Source: Pegoplata infirma
Lineage: Eukaryota; Arthropoda; Insecta; Diptera; Anthomyiidae
DNA length: 64,000 nucleotides
Assembly: GCA_963921195.1 (NCBI GenBank)
Contig: OY992538.1
Coordinates: forward strand, 54,364,852-54,428,851
Reading direction: 5' to 3'
Each line of letters starts with the position of its first letter. Positions within the stretch are counted from its first letter, which is position 1. Under the pieces are notes generated by a model that had not been told where the DNA came from, did no database searches, and was given only the letters and a program-made list of their open reading frames with translations. Below are positions 10,997-22,256 of this stretch, piece by piece. Position numbers and translations under genes: made by a program.

Positions 10997-11660
10997 GTTC
11001 GTTTCCAAAACTGTTACCAAGAAATTATATTCACATAAACAATTAATTGCAACAACGGAAACATGATAAATTCCAAAAAATTTTCTTGTACCATCTAAAC
11101 GCCTCAAAATAAATAATGAATCTAAAAACATTTTAATCTTTTTTAAATCGGTTGAAAATGAAAAAAGCCAAAACTCTTATCAAAAAATAATTAATTTCAA
11201 CAACGGAAACATGAAAAATTCCCAATAATTTTCTTCTACCATGAAAACATCTTAAGATATGTAATGGAACTAAAAAAATTGAAAAAATTTTAATCTTCCA
11301 AATAAATTTTGTTCAAATTTTTACAAAGGGCACAAATGCTTAGTTTGCATGTATAAACCAAAAAAATGTTTTGAAATTCTTTTATTTGTTTCTTTTTTTG
11401 AGAGCGTTTAATGAATTTAAAATTGGGGCCTTATTTCATTTTTCAAAATGGGGATTTATTTCATATGAAACAAAACCCCAAAATTGGGGTGTTATTTCAT
11501 TTTATTTTGGGGTGTTTTTGCATTCCGATGGGGATTTATTTCATTTTTAAAATTGGGGGCTTATTTCATTATGAAATAAGTCCCCATTTTTGGGGGCTTG
11601 TTTCATTTTCATTTTGGGGATTTATTTCCTGGGGGGTTATTTCATGCTGCCAAATTTCCT

Positions 11661-14290
11661 GATAACCAATGAAAATTTGTAAAAATCTTTTTTATGTATT
11701 TTTTTTTTTTTCTAAAAAAACAATACTTGCATTTTATAGTTTAACTACAGGTTCTAAAGCAAAAATAGCAAAAAATGGTGATCTCTGATAAAAATATAAA
11801 AAAAAATCCTTTTCTTCATGAAAGATTTAAAAAAAGCAATAATTACAATTTATTGCTTAACTAGCGTATCATCATTATAAATATACAAAAGTTGATTTTT
11901 ACTTAAATTTTGTATAAAAAATTTGTAAATGCAATTAATTACTGACATAAAGGTGCTAGAGCAAAAATTAAAGATTTATAATAAAAAATCCTTTTTTAAA
12001 GACTAACAAGGGAAGTCTCCCTAGTGTCACCCGCGGATCTTTATAGAATTGGTTTTATTTTGTAGAGCAGAAAAAATAAAGGGACACGTATTTTTTTTTA
12101 GCGGCCCAAATTCATATTGAGGGGGTAAAAAGGAGGGGGAAAGACAAGGCCATTTTTCAGTTCTCCTATATTATGCAAAGAAACCTAGTCAATGACTAGT
12201 AGTCATGTTACATAACAAATGAAAGTTCTTTGGAAAACCTATCCCATATTGAGTAAAATACCAACATTTTAGGAAATTTTTGTTAATAAGTCGAAAAATA
12301 TTTACTTCTTTGGCCCGTTGTTAGCACCACAAGTTAGGAATTTTTAATACCTTTAATCTGATACCACACATGCCTATATTAATTTTGTTTATATAGGCGT
12401 AAATCGTAGAAAACTGAAAAAGGTCAATTTCCCCCCATACAAATCGACCCCCCCTAAAAATGAGTTAGGGCCGCTAAAAAAAAAATACTTGTCGAATTAA
12501 TTTTCGTTCTTAACAACATATCCAAATTTCATGAAGATCGGAGGGTGACACCAGGGAGACTTCCCTTGTAAGTGTTATAGAGCAAAATTAGTAAAAGTTT
12601 GGGATCATGGCTATAAATTTCCTAAAACTTATTTTTTATGAATATTTTCTAAAAAAGTTTGAGGTAAACAAGCAGAAATTTGAGAATATCGCTATAAATT
12701 TACAAAATCCATTATAATAAAACAAAAACTTCAGTTGCAATTTACTACTAAACTAGATGCTCTAATGCAAAAATAGCTAAAACTGGGGATCATCTCTAAA
12801 AATTTACAAAAATCCATTATTACATGGATTTTTTTCTAAAAAAAACTTTGATATAAATTTCCAAAAACCGATTTTTTTTTACCATTTGTTCAAAAAGAAA
12901 AACGTAAACTGTAAATAAATAATTTTTTAGAGGTGCTATAGCGAAAAAAGCTGAAATTGGAGATCATAGCTACAGTTTAAAAAATTTATTGATGATGAAC
13001 GATTTTTTTTTTTAAACTTACATTTTATAGCCTAACTAGAGGTGCGCGAAGATAGCAATAACTGGAGATCATCACTAAAAATTTCGAAAAATGCATTGAT
13101 TTCAAAAAAATTAAAAACCAGCAGAGTTTTAGTTTTAGGGTCACCGCTATAAATTTGTATGTATTTTTTTTTTAACTTGCATTTTATGGATTAGCTAGAG
13201 ATGCTAGAGCGAAAATAGCACAAATTGGGAAACATTGCTAAAAATTTTCAAAAATCAATTTTTAAATTAAAATAGCAAATGTAAGGGGATCAACGCTACA
13301 AATGTTTAAAAATATGGTCCAACATAATTTAAAAAAAAGTTTAAATGCAATTTATTGTTTACCTAATGATCCTGAAGCTAAAACAGTAAAAATTTCGGAC
13401 TAGTTTTAATTGCAATTTACTGCTTAAATAACTAGGCAGAAATAAAAACAAAAATTTAAAATCGTTGCTATAAATTAAAAATAATTACAATTGTGAAAAA
13501 ATTGCTATAAATTTTAAAAAATCAATTGCATTGTGTGACATAACTATGTCGAGAGAAACACTAGAGGGAAACTAGCTGAAATTGGGGATCATTGCTTTAA
13601 ATTTACAAAAATCCGATATTACATTTTTTTTTCAAGAACTTTGCTATAAATTTCAAGAGGCCCATTTTTTATGATTTGTTTAAAAAATTAAACTGCAATT
13701 AAATCCTTCACTAGAGGTGCTAGAGCGTAAATAGCAACAATTGGAGATCATCGCTACAGTTTAAAAAATTTATTAATGATAAATGATATATTTTGTAAAA
13801 AAAAACTTACATTTTATAGCCCAACTAGAGGTGCTAGAGCGAAAATAGCAATAATTGAAGATCATTGCTAAACATTTTTAAAAATGCATGCTTAATTTGA
13901 GGTACTAGCATAAAAAAAGAATTTTAAGGATCATCGCATTAAATTTGTAAAAATCCATTTTTTGTTATTTTTTCTAAAAAAATTTAATTCCGTTTTATGG
14001 CTTAACTAGAGGTGCTAGAGCGGAAATGTCAAAAAGTTGGATATAATTTCTAGAAATTCTGAAAAATACATTTATGTGTGATTTTTTTCTAAAAGAAACA
14101 TTAGTTGCATTTTATTGTTTAGAGAAAAAATTTGGGATCATCGCAATAAATTTCCAAAATTAAATTTTTTCATAAAATTTAAAAAAAAAAAATAATAATT
14201 GCAACTTATTGTTTACCTAAGGGCCCTATAGCAAAAAAAAGCAAAAATTAAGGATCATCAATATAAACTTATAAAATCTTCAAAAATCAA
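11661..14290 (-). repeat. Imperfect tandem array, inverted orientation
   Basis: The units read CTTGCATTTTATGG-CTTAACTAGAGGTGCTAGAG-CGAAAATAGC, which is the reverse complement of the forward array's unit. Good units occur near 11730, 12960, 13030, 13190, 13700, 13815 and 14000. Sequence either side of the Foldback-like element (from about 10010) also fits this unit, so the array continues left of it. It is interrupted by the TIR element at 12003-12573. Confidence 0.8.
12003..12573. mobile_element. TIR element, ACAAGGGAAGT family
   Basis: The left end CTAACAAGGGAAGTCTCCCT continues AGTGTCACCC, and the right end is its near reverse complement, GGGTGACACCAGGGAGACTTCCCTTGTAAG in two parts. About 30 of the terminal bases pair. 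The interior contains G- and C-runs (GGGGGTAAAAAGGAGGGGG, CCCCCC) that are themselves inverted. No coding sequence or clear TSD. Confidence 0.75.
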
Positions 14291-14809
14291 AAAATTCATC
14301 GTTTAAGACTTTCTTACTGACTTTTAAACAAAAAGCCTTTCAAAAGGTCATACAGCCTTTAGCGCTGCATTATATTTGATAAGAGTAGTTGCATTTTAAT
14401 TGTACACATTCATTCATTTATTTTTTGTTTGTTTGTTTGCTTAAAACATTAGAATTCATTTTACAAATTATTTTTGATTAGCATTCCACTACAATATTTA
14501 AATGTTAACAATCCCCAAGCGTTCAGATTTGTATGCAATGAAAACTATTTCACACTACAAAAATCATCAGGGAACATTGATAGAATTAAACAAAAAAAAA
14601 AAACACATTCAACAGGAATAATTAATATTCAGCTAAGAGAGAGTGAGAGACCCAGAGCATTTAATTGAACTCAATACAATTTTTTGCTGAATATGCGCAT
14701 TTATGACGTCACTAATAAAAAAGCTTTATTCCACTTTTAAGACGTATTTTAATTCGTAAATACTAATATTGATAAAATATTCATATTTACACCTTTTGTA
14801 GTTTCATGC
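14291..14809. other. AT-rich spacer
   Basis: Includes a short TTTG/TTCA simple repeat near 14408-14442 and no supported gene. One 64-codon open frame (14474-14668) resembles nothing known and has no context. Confidence 0.5.
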
Positions 14810-15180
14810 ACAGGAAGAATTTTTGGAAATTTACAGTGGTGATTCCGAATTTTAGATATTTTCGCTTTAGAACATCTAGTTAAGCCAAAAACTGAAAAAA
14901 AGTTTTTTAGAAAAAAAATATGTTTTTTTTTTAATTTTATTTGTTTTTAGAAATTTATAGCGAGAAATCCAGTTTAGTTTTTTTTGCTCTAGCACCTGTA
15001 GTGAAACCATAAAAAGCAAAAAACTCACACATAAATAGATTTTTAAAAGTTTATAAGGATGATCCCCAATATAAGCTTTTTTGTTCTAGCTCCTCTAGAT
15101 AAAAAATTAATTGCAATTAAAATTTTTTACAAAAAAATTATATTAAAAATAGATTTTTGGGAATTTTGAATTTGAATCGA
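14810..15180 (+). repeat. Tandem-array units, forward orientation again
   Basis: Three or so units with CGCTTTAGAACATCTAGTTA, GCTCTAGCACCTGTAGTGAA and TTCTAGCTCCTCTAGAT and the usual GGATTTTTGGAAATTTA context, in the same orientation as the array at 4590-9540, past a non-repeat gap. Confidence 0.65.
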
Positions 15181-15634
15181 ATTTCAATCAACAAAAATGC
15201 GGATTCAATAAATTTTTTAGTTGAAATTCCTCCAATAAAGCAAATTGTTATAGGGCAAATGCAGCTGAAACCACACAGCATTCGGATTTGTCACCTTCGA
15301 TTTAAATAAAATTTGCCAAATATATTGCAATTGGATAGTGTTCCTAAAATCAATGCCTTTCTGGCTCCAAAACCTTTCGGTTTTCGAAATATGGCGGCTT
15401 AAAAATTGGCAAAAACGTCAAATTTTCAATAAGGTGCACATACAAAGTCACCCATAACTTAAAAACTATAAAACCCACAATCACCAAATAGGTACCATTT
15501 GAAAGCTGAAAGGATTACCTTAAAAGTGACATGCACAATTTTTTCTTGTAATGAAAGGTCAAAGGTCATATTTCATAAAAACTGAACCCATTATTTATTA
15601 ATATTTCGACCTCCTGAATTTGATTTCACTATCA
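15181..15634. other. Unclassified sequence left of foldback
   Basis: Includes 'ggtcaaaggtcatatttc' (about 15565-15582) and moderately complex sequence that may belong to the adjoining foldback's outer part. No gene. Confidence 0.4.
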
Positions 15635-15958
15635 AAACTGAATTTTATCGTAGGGTTTTCATGTTTTCTTACAAGGAAAATCTTCAACGTGAACATACGT
15701 AATTTCTTTGAAATTTATGCCCATGAAAGACAACAAATATCTAACATCGACCTGTCTGAGCTTATTGGTCTTAATTTAGTTTTAAAGGGTTAAACGGGAG
15801 TCAAAAATTACCGATTTTTAGTAATTTTAACTTTTAGGTACATTGATGCCACATATATCAGATCCGTTTCATTTGAAAAAAATTTTTGGCGTCTGTTTGA
15901 GACATTTTATTTGTTCCATAATTGTTTTTGTTAAAAATGTATAGTTTTTGTTAAACTA

Positions 15959-16862
15959 AGGGGTGGTCCAATAACAAGTATCTTTTTAAAAATGCAATAA
16001 AATGATCAATACTCAACTTTTTTTGAAATGTTATGGCTTTATTTGAAAGAGCAAACATTCCCATTTTTTATGGCAAGCGACTTCATTGATGCGTTTTCGG
16101 CTTGCACCGCTGCATCGCATTGTAGCGCAGTACTGCGCTGCCAAACTTCACGTTTTTCGAAAAAAAGTTTTTAACCGAAATAAGGCACTCAAATGAGGTT
16201 ATGTTAACAAACAAATTGCTACATCTTAGGATCGTAAAACTCGCACGGTATTGTAAAGAATCCAATTCATCTATAGGAAGCAACAGATTTGAGTATCAGC
16301 ATCATTACACAATATTTTCAAAAATACTGCTGAAAACACCATTTTCGTCAAAGATGAGCGCTACAGAGCCATGATTACCGACTTTTTGTTGGCTGTAATA
16401 GAATATATCAACTTGGATGACATTTATTTTCAGAAGGGTGTCGCAATATGTCGCACAGTCCATCAAACAATCGATATTTTGCGCACTTAGTTCAGAAATA
16501 GTGTTTTTAGCCATATTCGCGGTGACAATTGATCACTTTAGAGCTGCCGATTAAAACCTTTAGAAATTTTTTTGAGGGGTCCCGTTAAAGATTCATGCAA
16601 CATGGGAAATCCAGAAATGTTCTAGGCCCTTTCGACGAATATCGTTCAAGCCATTCGTCAGATAGGATCAGAAACATTAGAAAAATGGGTGCCGAGAATG
16701 AGCTACTGCGGAGCTAACCCAGGCAGCCGCATGAATGAAGTCGTTTGCCATAAATAATGGGAATATTTTCTCTTTGAAATAAAGCCATAAGGTTCCAAAA
16801 CTATTGAGTATTGTGCATTTTATTGTATGTTTTAAAAAGATACTTGTTATTGGACCACCCTG
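15959..16862 (+). mobile_element. Degenerate mariner-like element
   Basis: The inverted ends AGGGGTGGTCCAATAACAAG and (read inward) CAGGGTGGTCCAATAACAAG continue to match for about 55 bp and are flanked by TA (15957-15958 and 16863-16864). At 904 bp it is shorter than an intact mariner and holds only the second half of a transposase gene, with many stops. Confidence 0.88.
16172..16757 (+). pseudogene. mariner-family transposase, C-terminal part, dead
   Basis: A single frame runs through several stop codons and keeps the landmarks of a DDE/D transposase: GYVNKQ near 16197, RYRAMITDF, LDDIYFQ followed by a CH-like site at 16413-16450, TIDILR, then SC-LKPLE at 16542, PVKDSC, and SRMNEVV near 16730. 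The catalytic Asp expected after FQQ is glycine (codon 16437-16439), and the Asp of the SCDL motif is arginine (16548-16550). The N-terminal DNA-binding half and first catalytic Asp are missing. It therefore cannot catalyse cut-and-paste transposition. Confidence 0.85.
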
Positions 16863-17439
16863 TATATAGTGTTTGTAAAACAAATTCATTGTTGGTACTA
16901 TTTTCTATTTAAATTAAGCAATCACATGAATTTTTTATTGGCAGTTTTTCTTACGGGTTTCATCCGAATTTAAAAAAAAATATCTTATTAGTGTGCCCAA
17001 AATAAAATATGGCAAAAATTCAAAGAAGTTCGAAACTTATGCTTGATTTTATTCTTGTTTATGAGCTTTATTCCGCTTTGAACATACGATTCTCCCACCC
17101 CATTCCTATTTCCCTTTTATGGAAAAATATAGGTTTCGAATGAAACCGATCTGTTATATGTGGCATCAATATAAAGTACCTAAACTTTAAAATAACTGAA
17201 AATGGGTAATTTTTAACCCCGTTTAACCTGAATTTAGGCCGATAAGCTCAGGCTGGTTGATTTTAGATTTATTTTTTCTAGCTAGTGTATAAATTTCAAA
17301 GAAATCAGGTATGTTCACTTTCGAGGACTTTCCTTGTAAAAGAACAAGAAAACCCCTAAAATATAACTCAAAATACATAAAAAGTATTAAGCCTTGTATT
17401 GTTTTGTTTGTGCAATATTTTTCATTCTGAAACCTTTTT

Positions 17440-17640
17440 CCCATAGAAAAAAATCTTTTTTGTGAGACCTGTTTCCTATAGAAAAATTCTCAGATTCGAA
17501 GACTTTTTTCCTATAAAATAAGTATCAAAGTCTCCTATAGAAAAAGGTCTAAGATTTCAAGGCATTTTGCATATCGAGAAATTCTCAGATTTTGAGACTT
17601 TTTGCCTTTCGAACTTTTCTCAAAAAATTTATTTTGAAAA
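17440..17640. repeat. Short-period repeat 'ctgagactttttcctatagaaaaa'
   Basis: A roughly 35-50 bp motif, TTTCCTATAGAAAAATTCTC with AGATTCGAAGAC, repeats four to five times. The same motif is the interior of the CAGTGGCGTATACAGG element at 26942-27190 and of the hAT at 55525-56735, so this is probably a remnant of that hAT family. Confidence 0.6.
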
Positions 17641-18080
17641 ATTATGCACCATCCTAATTGTACACATTTGTCAATATTATCCACTACACATTTATTCGTT
17701 CTTTAATAGTATGAAAAGTGTTTTTGCAAGATTTTTATGTTGGTATGCAGATGATAAAAATGATATGAATGAAAATGTAGACCAATCATCGACATTTTCA
17801 GTGTAATAAATATTGACTCATTTATTCGATTTACAACTTGTATGCACTTTAATGCAAATAAAATAATAAAAATAAAAAACAATAATGATTGACATTTCAA
17901 TTAATATGAACAATGATGTGTGGTCAACAATGCGAACAAAAAAACATATGAAAATGATAAATTTGGTTGTGACGAATTTAAATTACCCTCCACACTTTTT
18001 TTATACATCAACATCAACTGCCGACCACTTCCCGCTTTTTTTTTAAACACCTCTGTATTGTTTTTTACATTAAAAAAATT
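17641..18080. other. AT-rich spacer with a mini-me-like left-end fragment
   Basis: At 17955-17998 GATAAATTTGGTTGTGACGA then ATTACCCTCCAC resembles the left end of the elements at 7565 and 43065. The rest is unassigned; a 79-codon open frame at 17567-17806 has no recognisable domain. Confidence 0.4.
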
Positions 18081-18552
18081 ATGACGGTAGATTCCACTAC
18101 AAAAGACAGGTAAAACTACTGCATTTGTTGTTGTTTAGGCGTCCACTACATTTTATGGTAAAATCAACCAAAAATTTTTGTTGTTTTTAACTATTGATTA
18201 ACAACTACAAAAAACGGTAAAAACTACTACAAATAAAAGTTGTTTTTACTGTAAATCAAATTGTCTGAATTTTCTTCTAAACGTCAAAAACGGTTAAAAT
18301 AATTTGGAAATAATTTCTGCTGCATCTGACACTTCCAACACATGAGTTTTTCTAAAAATTTCTAGAAAATTATAAGTTTTATCATAGACTAAAAACAACT
18401 ACATATAACAACTGTTACTACAATGTAGTAATTATTTGTACTTATTTTTTAAAACGACTACAAAAAATAGTTGCTTTAGATTTTTCATACAAAAATAACT
18501 GAAATTGTAGTTGAAAACAACAACTACTACTTACTACACAAATGACCGTCAT
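18081..18552. mobile_element. MITE with ATGACGGT ends
   Basis: ATGACGGTAGATTCCACTAC at the left is mirrored by GTAGTAAGTAG...ACCGTCAT at the right (ATGACGGTCATTTGTGTAGT read inward). The interior repeats short 'aactacaaaaa.agttgttttta' inverted motifs, so it can fold extensively. No coding sequence; TSD not clear. Confidence 0.7.
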
Positions 18553-19103
18553 GTTGTTACTGCAATAACACTGTGCTACAAAAAGCACAAAATCGAATAT
18601 ACTTTTACAATGGGGTAGTTAAGGTTGTAGGTCTCGTCGAAAAGATCACAAAAATGCCCATCAAACTTGCCAGACACCCTCAAATTTTAAAGTTATTGTC
18701 AAAAAACGTTTTTTTTTTACTTTTATCACTAAACCACTTGTAACTTAAACATTTTTCAACCGATTTTAAATTTTTCAACTGTTTTGGATAGAAGAAGGAT
18801 AGGAATTTTCATGTGTGTGAATTGGTCTATACATATAAGAAAGATATGTATTGATTTTTTCAACAATATCTAATTTTTTGTTGTTTTTTGAAAATTTTTT
18901 GAGTTTATCGTTTTTTTCTGCTATAGTTTGTTCAACAACATTTATATTAATAAAGGTATTCCTAAAGAAAATTTAATTGTGAATACGGTGAAATTTATGC
19001 TAAAAAAATCGGATAACAATTGACAGAGTTGTGATAATTTATCTTAAAAAAGAAAATTAAGATTTTGAATGAAATTGCCGTGCGTATAACCCAGGCAAAA
19101 ACA

Positions 19104-20866
19104 AGTAAGAAAATTATAGTCGGTCAAGACCGACCATATAATACCCTACACCAGAGTTTCCCGGAAAATGGGTCCCAAGTTTAAACATGGACTTATTAGA
19201 TCTATATTTTGTCAAATCATTAATAAGTATAAAAAACACTCACAAATCAAATTTGAGTAAAGTAGGCGTCTTTTGGTTGGCAATAAACAGCTTTAACTGA
19301 ATATCGGGCGAAATTTTCACATGGGGAAGGCCTAAGTCCAAAAATGGTCCGACGATAATCAGATTTGATAAGGTTATTTAAGTACGCGTTTAACATACAC
19401 AAACAGAATTTTAATTAAATATTTCTATTTTCATGAAATTTGAGAGATTTATGTGAAAATTGGGAAGGTGGTTTGTATGGGGGCTACAAGAAAAACTGGT
19501 CCGATTTCTTTAAAATGGTGATTTGTGTGGATAAATCATTATTACCTGCCAAATTTCGAAAATATACCTATTAAAATGCGGCTATTAGATTCATTTGGGC
19601 CAAAACTAAAGAGGACCTTTGTGTGGGGGCTAGGACTAAATATGGACCGATTTATTCCAATTTCAATATGCTTCATGCTTGGGCCAAAAGAGGCTTAAGT
19701 TTCAAATTTCAAGTCAATTGATTAAAAATTGCGACCTGTATCGTGTTTACACCGTTTACATGACCAGACAGACGGATGGATGGACAGACAGACGGACGGA
19801 CGGACATCACTAAATCGATTCAAAAAGTGATTCTAAGCCGATCGGTATACTTAAAAGTGGGTCTAGGACCAATATTTTGGATAGTTACAAACATCAGCAC
19901 AAACTCATTATACCCTGTACCACAGTGTGGTGTAGGGCAGCGGTTACCAACCTTTTTGGCTCGCGTACCCCTAATTTAAAATTTTATCAGCCGCGTACCC
20001 CCTAATGAGTTTTTTGTTTTCGTTAAAAAAATTCACAAATATTACAGTTAATATTGAAATTTTTGATCTCCGGGTACTATCATATTTTTTATGGATTTAG
20101 GGGAGATCAAAGCAATGGTGTTATTTTTTGGAAAAAATTTTGCTCCTTGAAGTGATTCAATGCATCTGAAAGCCCGGATTTTGAGCTGATTTTTCTGCAG
20201 AGCAAAAACAACTGAAAATGTTTCAAATCTAATTTCACCAGTCGATTCTACATCAAAAATTAAAACAACGGACGTTGTTGGAACTCTTAAAAAAAGTTCC
20301 GAAAACCCATTACAGGGGCGGAAATATAATGTTTTTTAATTTTTCTTTTAATTTTTTTTTTTCAATAATTCCGTGACTTTTCGAATGAAACACCCTCGTG
20401 TATACTACAAAAGGGCATTTTGAGCTTAACAGTAATACAAAATTTTCCACTCCATCACAACCCGTCTCAAAAACGCCCAAAAAGACGTTTTTTGAGAACT
20501 TTGACATAAATTTTCTCAAAAACCTGACATCATAGAAAAATTGGGGAACCATATACGGAATCAGCATCGAAAGGTTAATCAAAACAAGTGGTCAGGTATC
20601 AAAATTTCATCCAAAAATATCGTTAAAAATTCTCTCTAAATTGCATAAAAATACGTTTTTTGTGAACTTTGACCTCAACTTTCTTAAAACCCTGACGTTA
20701 TGGAAAATTGTGAAAGCCAGATGCGGAACCAGCATTGAAAGGTTAATCTAAAACGAATGTCCAAATTACTAAAATTTTGCATACCCCCTCGGACATTTTC
20801 GCGTATCCCCTAGTGGTACGCGTACCATAGGTTGGTAACCCCTGGTGTAGGGTATAAAAATAAAAA
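19104..20866 (+). mobile_element. mini-me-like element, type A
   Basis: The left end AAGTAAGAAAATTATAGTCG GTCAAGACCGACC ATATAATACCCTACACC has a short internal hairpin and matches the copy at 42700. It contains a GTCY microsatellite (about 19766-19804), GACATCACTAAATCGATTC, and ends in CACAGTGTGGTGTAGGGTAT AAAAA. The hAT at 19938-20844 splits the last few bases off. A and B types share the microsatellite and tail logic but differ in left ends. Confidence 0.7.
19938..20844. mobile_element. 907-bp hAT element (CAGNGGTTACCAACC ends)
   Basis: The ends CAGCGGTTACCAACC and (inward) CAGGGGTTACCAACC are followed by CGCGTACC(C)CTA on both sides, and an exact 8-bp duplication GTGTAGGG flanks it (19930-19937 and 20845-20852). 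The interior has repeated 'acttttctcaaaaacctgacat.at.gaaaattg' blocks (20505-20545 and 20685-20720). No transposase. Confidence 0.92.
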
Positions 20867-21578
20867 AATAAACAAACATACTGAGAGGTCGCGTATCATT
20901 ATTTTAAAGGTTTTTGACCTCATGAATTCGAATTTGACCTTGAAATTGCACTATCTTATTAAGTTTTTGATATATTAATTTATGTTAAATATCTCAAAAA
21001 CCTGACGAGATAGAGCAATTTAAAGACCAGATTCGGATTCAGCGCGCAAAAAACCCTTAAAAATATTGTACATCACCATTTATGATAAATTAATTTCTTT
21101 TTGCCTGGGTTATCTGAACGGCGATTTCCTGCAAAATCTTAATTTTCTTTTTTAGAAAAATTATCACAACTCTGTCAATTATTATCCGATTTTTTCAGGA
21201 TAAAGCTTATCGTATTTAGAATCAAATTATCTTTAAAAAAACGCTCATAAATATAAAGGTTGTTAAACGAACTATAGCTGAAAAAAATTGATAAACTCGA
21301 AAAATTTTCAAAAAATAACAAAAAAAAAAATGATTTTATAGAAAAAATCAATAAATATCTTTCTTTAACGTATTGACCAATTCACACACGTGGAAAGCCC
21401 TATCCTTTTTTATTCAAAACAGTTTAAAAATTTAAAATCGGTTGAAAATTTTCTGAATTACAAAATTTGAGGGTGTCAGGCAAGTTTAATGGGTATTTTT
21501 GTGATCTACTCGACACGACCAACAACCTATACTATGTCACATCAGAAGTATTTTTTCACTGTATCACAGTGTAATTGT

Positions 21579-22170
21579 CTAACAAGGGAAGTATCTCAAC
21601 CCTTATGAACCGATTTGCCTAAAACTTTAAATATACATATATAAATGAGACGATTTTAAGGTTGGGGTGTTTCGGCTTATCGGCCATATCAGTGTTTAAA
21701 GATTTCGTTGTCCCCTTATGAAACAATGAGGACCTTCGGGAAAATTTCGATAACTCCCGAACTAACAGGAATATCGTCTAGAGCAAAAATACGTGTCGAC
21801 TTAAATTTAATAAAGATTATTTCGTATTCATATGGATATCGTAGATCTATGTATTCATATATACACCCTAAAATTTATACATTTTCACGAAAAAAATATT
21901 TAGCGAATTTTTACAAGGTTATGTCACCGTTGGATAGGCATTAAAAAAACCTTTCTTCTCATATGGAAACGTCATATAGTTTCTTAGAAAGAAATCTTTA
22001 AAAAATCCAAAAAACAATTTTTTCGACAATTTTTGACCCATTTTTTGAACCCCTAAATCCCCGATATGGCCGATATGCCGAGACACCCCAACCATAAAAT
22101 GGTCTCATTTATATATATTTTCAGTTTCAGGCAAATCGGTTCATAAGGTTTGAGATACTTCCCTTGTAAG
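21579..22170. mobile_element. TIR element, ACAAGGGAAGT family, full copy
   Basis: CTAACAAGGGAAGTATCTCA at the left is mirrored by TGAGATACTTCCCTTGTAAG at the right, and pairing continues through AACCGATTTGCCTAAAACT and GGTTGGGGTGTTTCGGC / GCCGAGACACCCCAACC. The interior (CCTTATGAAACAATGAGGAC, CGATAACTCCCGAACTAA) recurs at 47834-48190. Useful as the reference copy for the shattered element at 47834-53655. Confidence 0.83.
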
Positions 22171-22177
22171 TGTAGTT

Positions 22178-22256
22178 GTTTTACATTTTGGAAGGTATCA
22201 AAGATTCGGCACATCCAAATTTAACACTCTCAAGTGTTTTACTTGTAAATAAATTT
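22178..22256 (-). mobile_element. mini-me-like type B left-end fragment, inverted
   Basis: Read on the minus strand it begins ACAAGTAAAACACTTGAGAG TGTTAAATTTGGATGTGCCGAATC, then ACCTTCCAAAATG, matching the start of the copy at 7565. Only the first ~75 bp remain. Confidence 0.6.

Larger units (their letters stand above)
10080..11651. mobile_element. Foldback/MULE-like element with 9-bp TSD
   Basis: The ends are GGCAGCATGAAATAACCCC and the inverse, with a perfect 9-bp duplication AAATTTCCT (10071-10079 and 11652-11660). Just inside each end is a block of short tandem subrepeats of GAAATAAGTCCCC/GGGGACTTATTTC type (10090-10310 and 11425-11640), which is how Drosophila FB elements are built; FB and Mutator-like elements also make 9-bp duplications. 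The middle carries two long perfect palindromes. There is no transposase. It inserted into the inverted part of the surrounding tandem array. Confidence 0.85.
15635..17385. mobile_element. Foldback element split by a mariner
   Basis: The left arm (about 15635-15880) and right arm (about 17130-17385) are imperfect reverse complements: TACAAGGAAAATCTTCAACG / CGAGGACTTTCCTTGTAAA, CTGAGCTTATTGG / CCGATAAGCTCAG, and GATGCCACATATATCAGATC / GATCTGTTATATGTGGCATC. The loop is interrupted by the mariner at 15959-16862. Outer ends and TSD not resolved. Confidence 0.72.
18569..21571. mobile_element. Foldback element with CACTGTG ends
   Basis: The left end CACTGTGCTACA and right end (read inward) CACTGTGATACA begin arms of about 530 bp (18569-19103 and about 21105-21571) that match imperfectly throughout, e.g. 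AACCCAGGCAAAAA / TTTTTGCCTGGGTT, GACAGAGTTGTGATAA / TTATCACAACTCTGTC, GGGTGTCAGGCAAG / CTTGCCAGACACCC. A truncated arm of the same family lies at 43801-44096. The loop holds a mini-me-like element which holds a hAT. No 5-bp TSD could be recognised. Confidence 0.8.
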
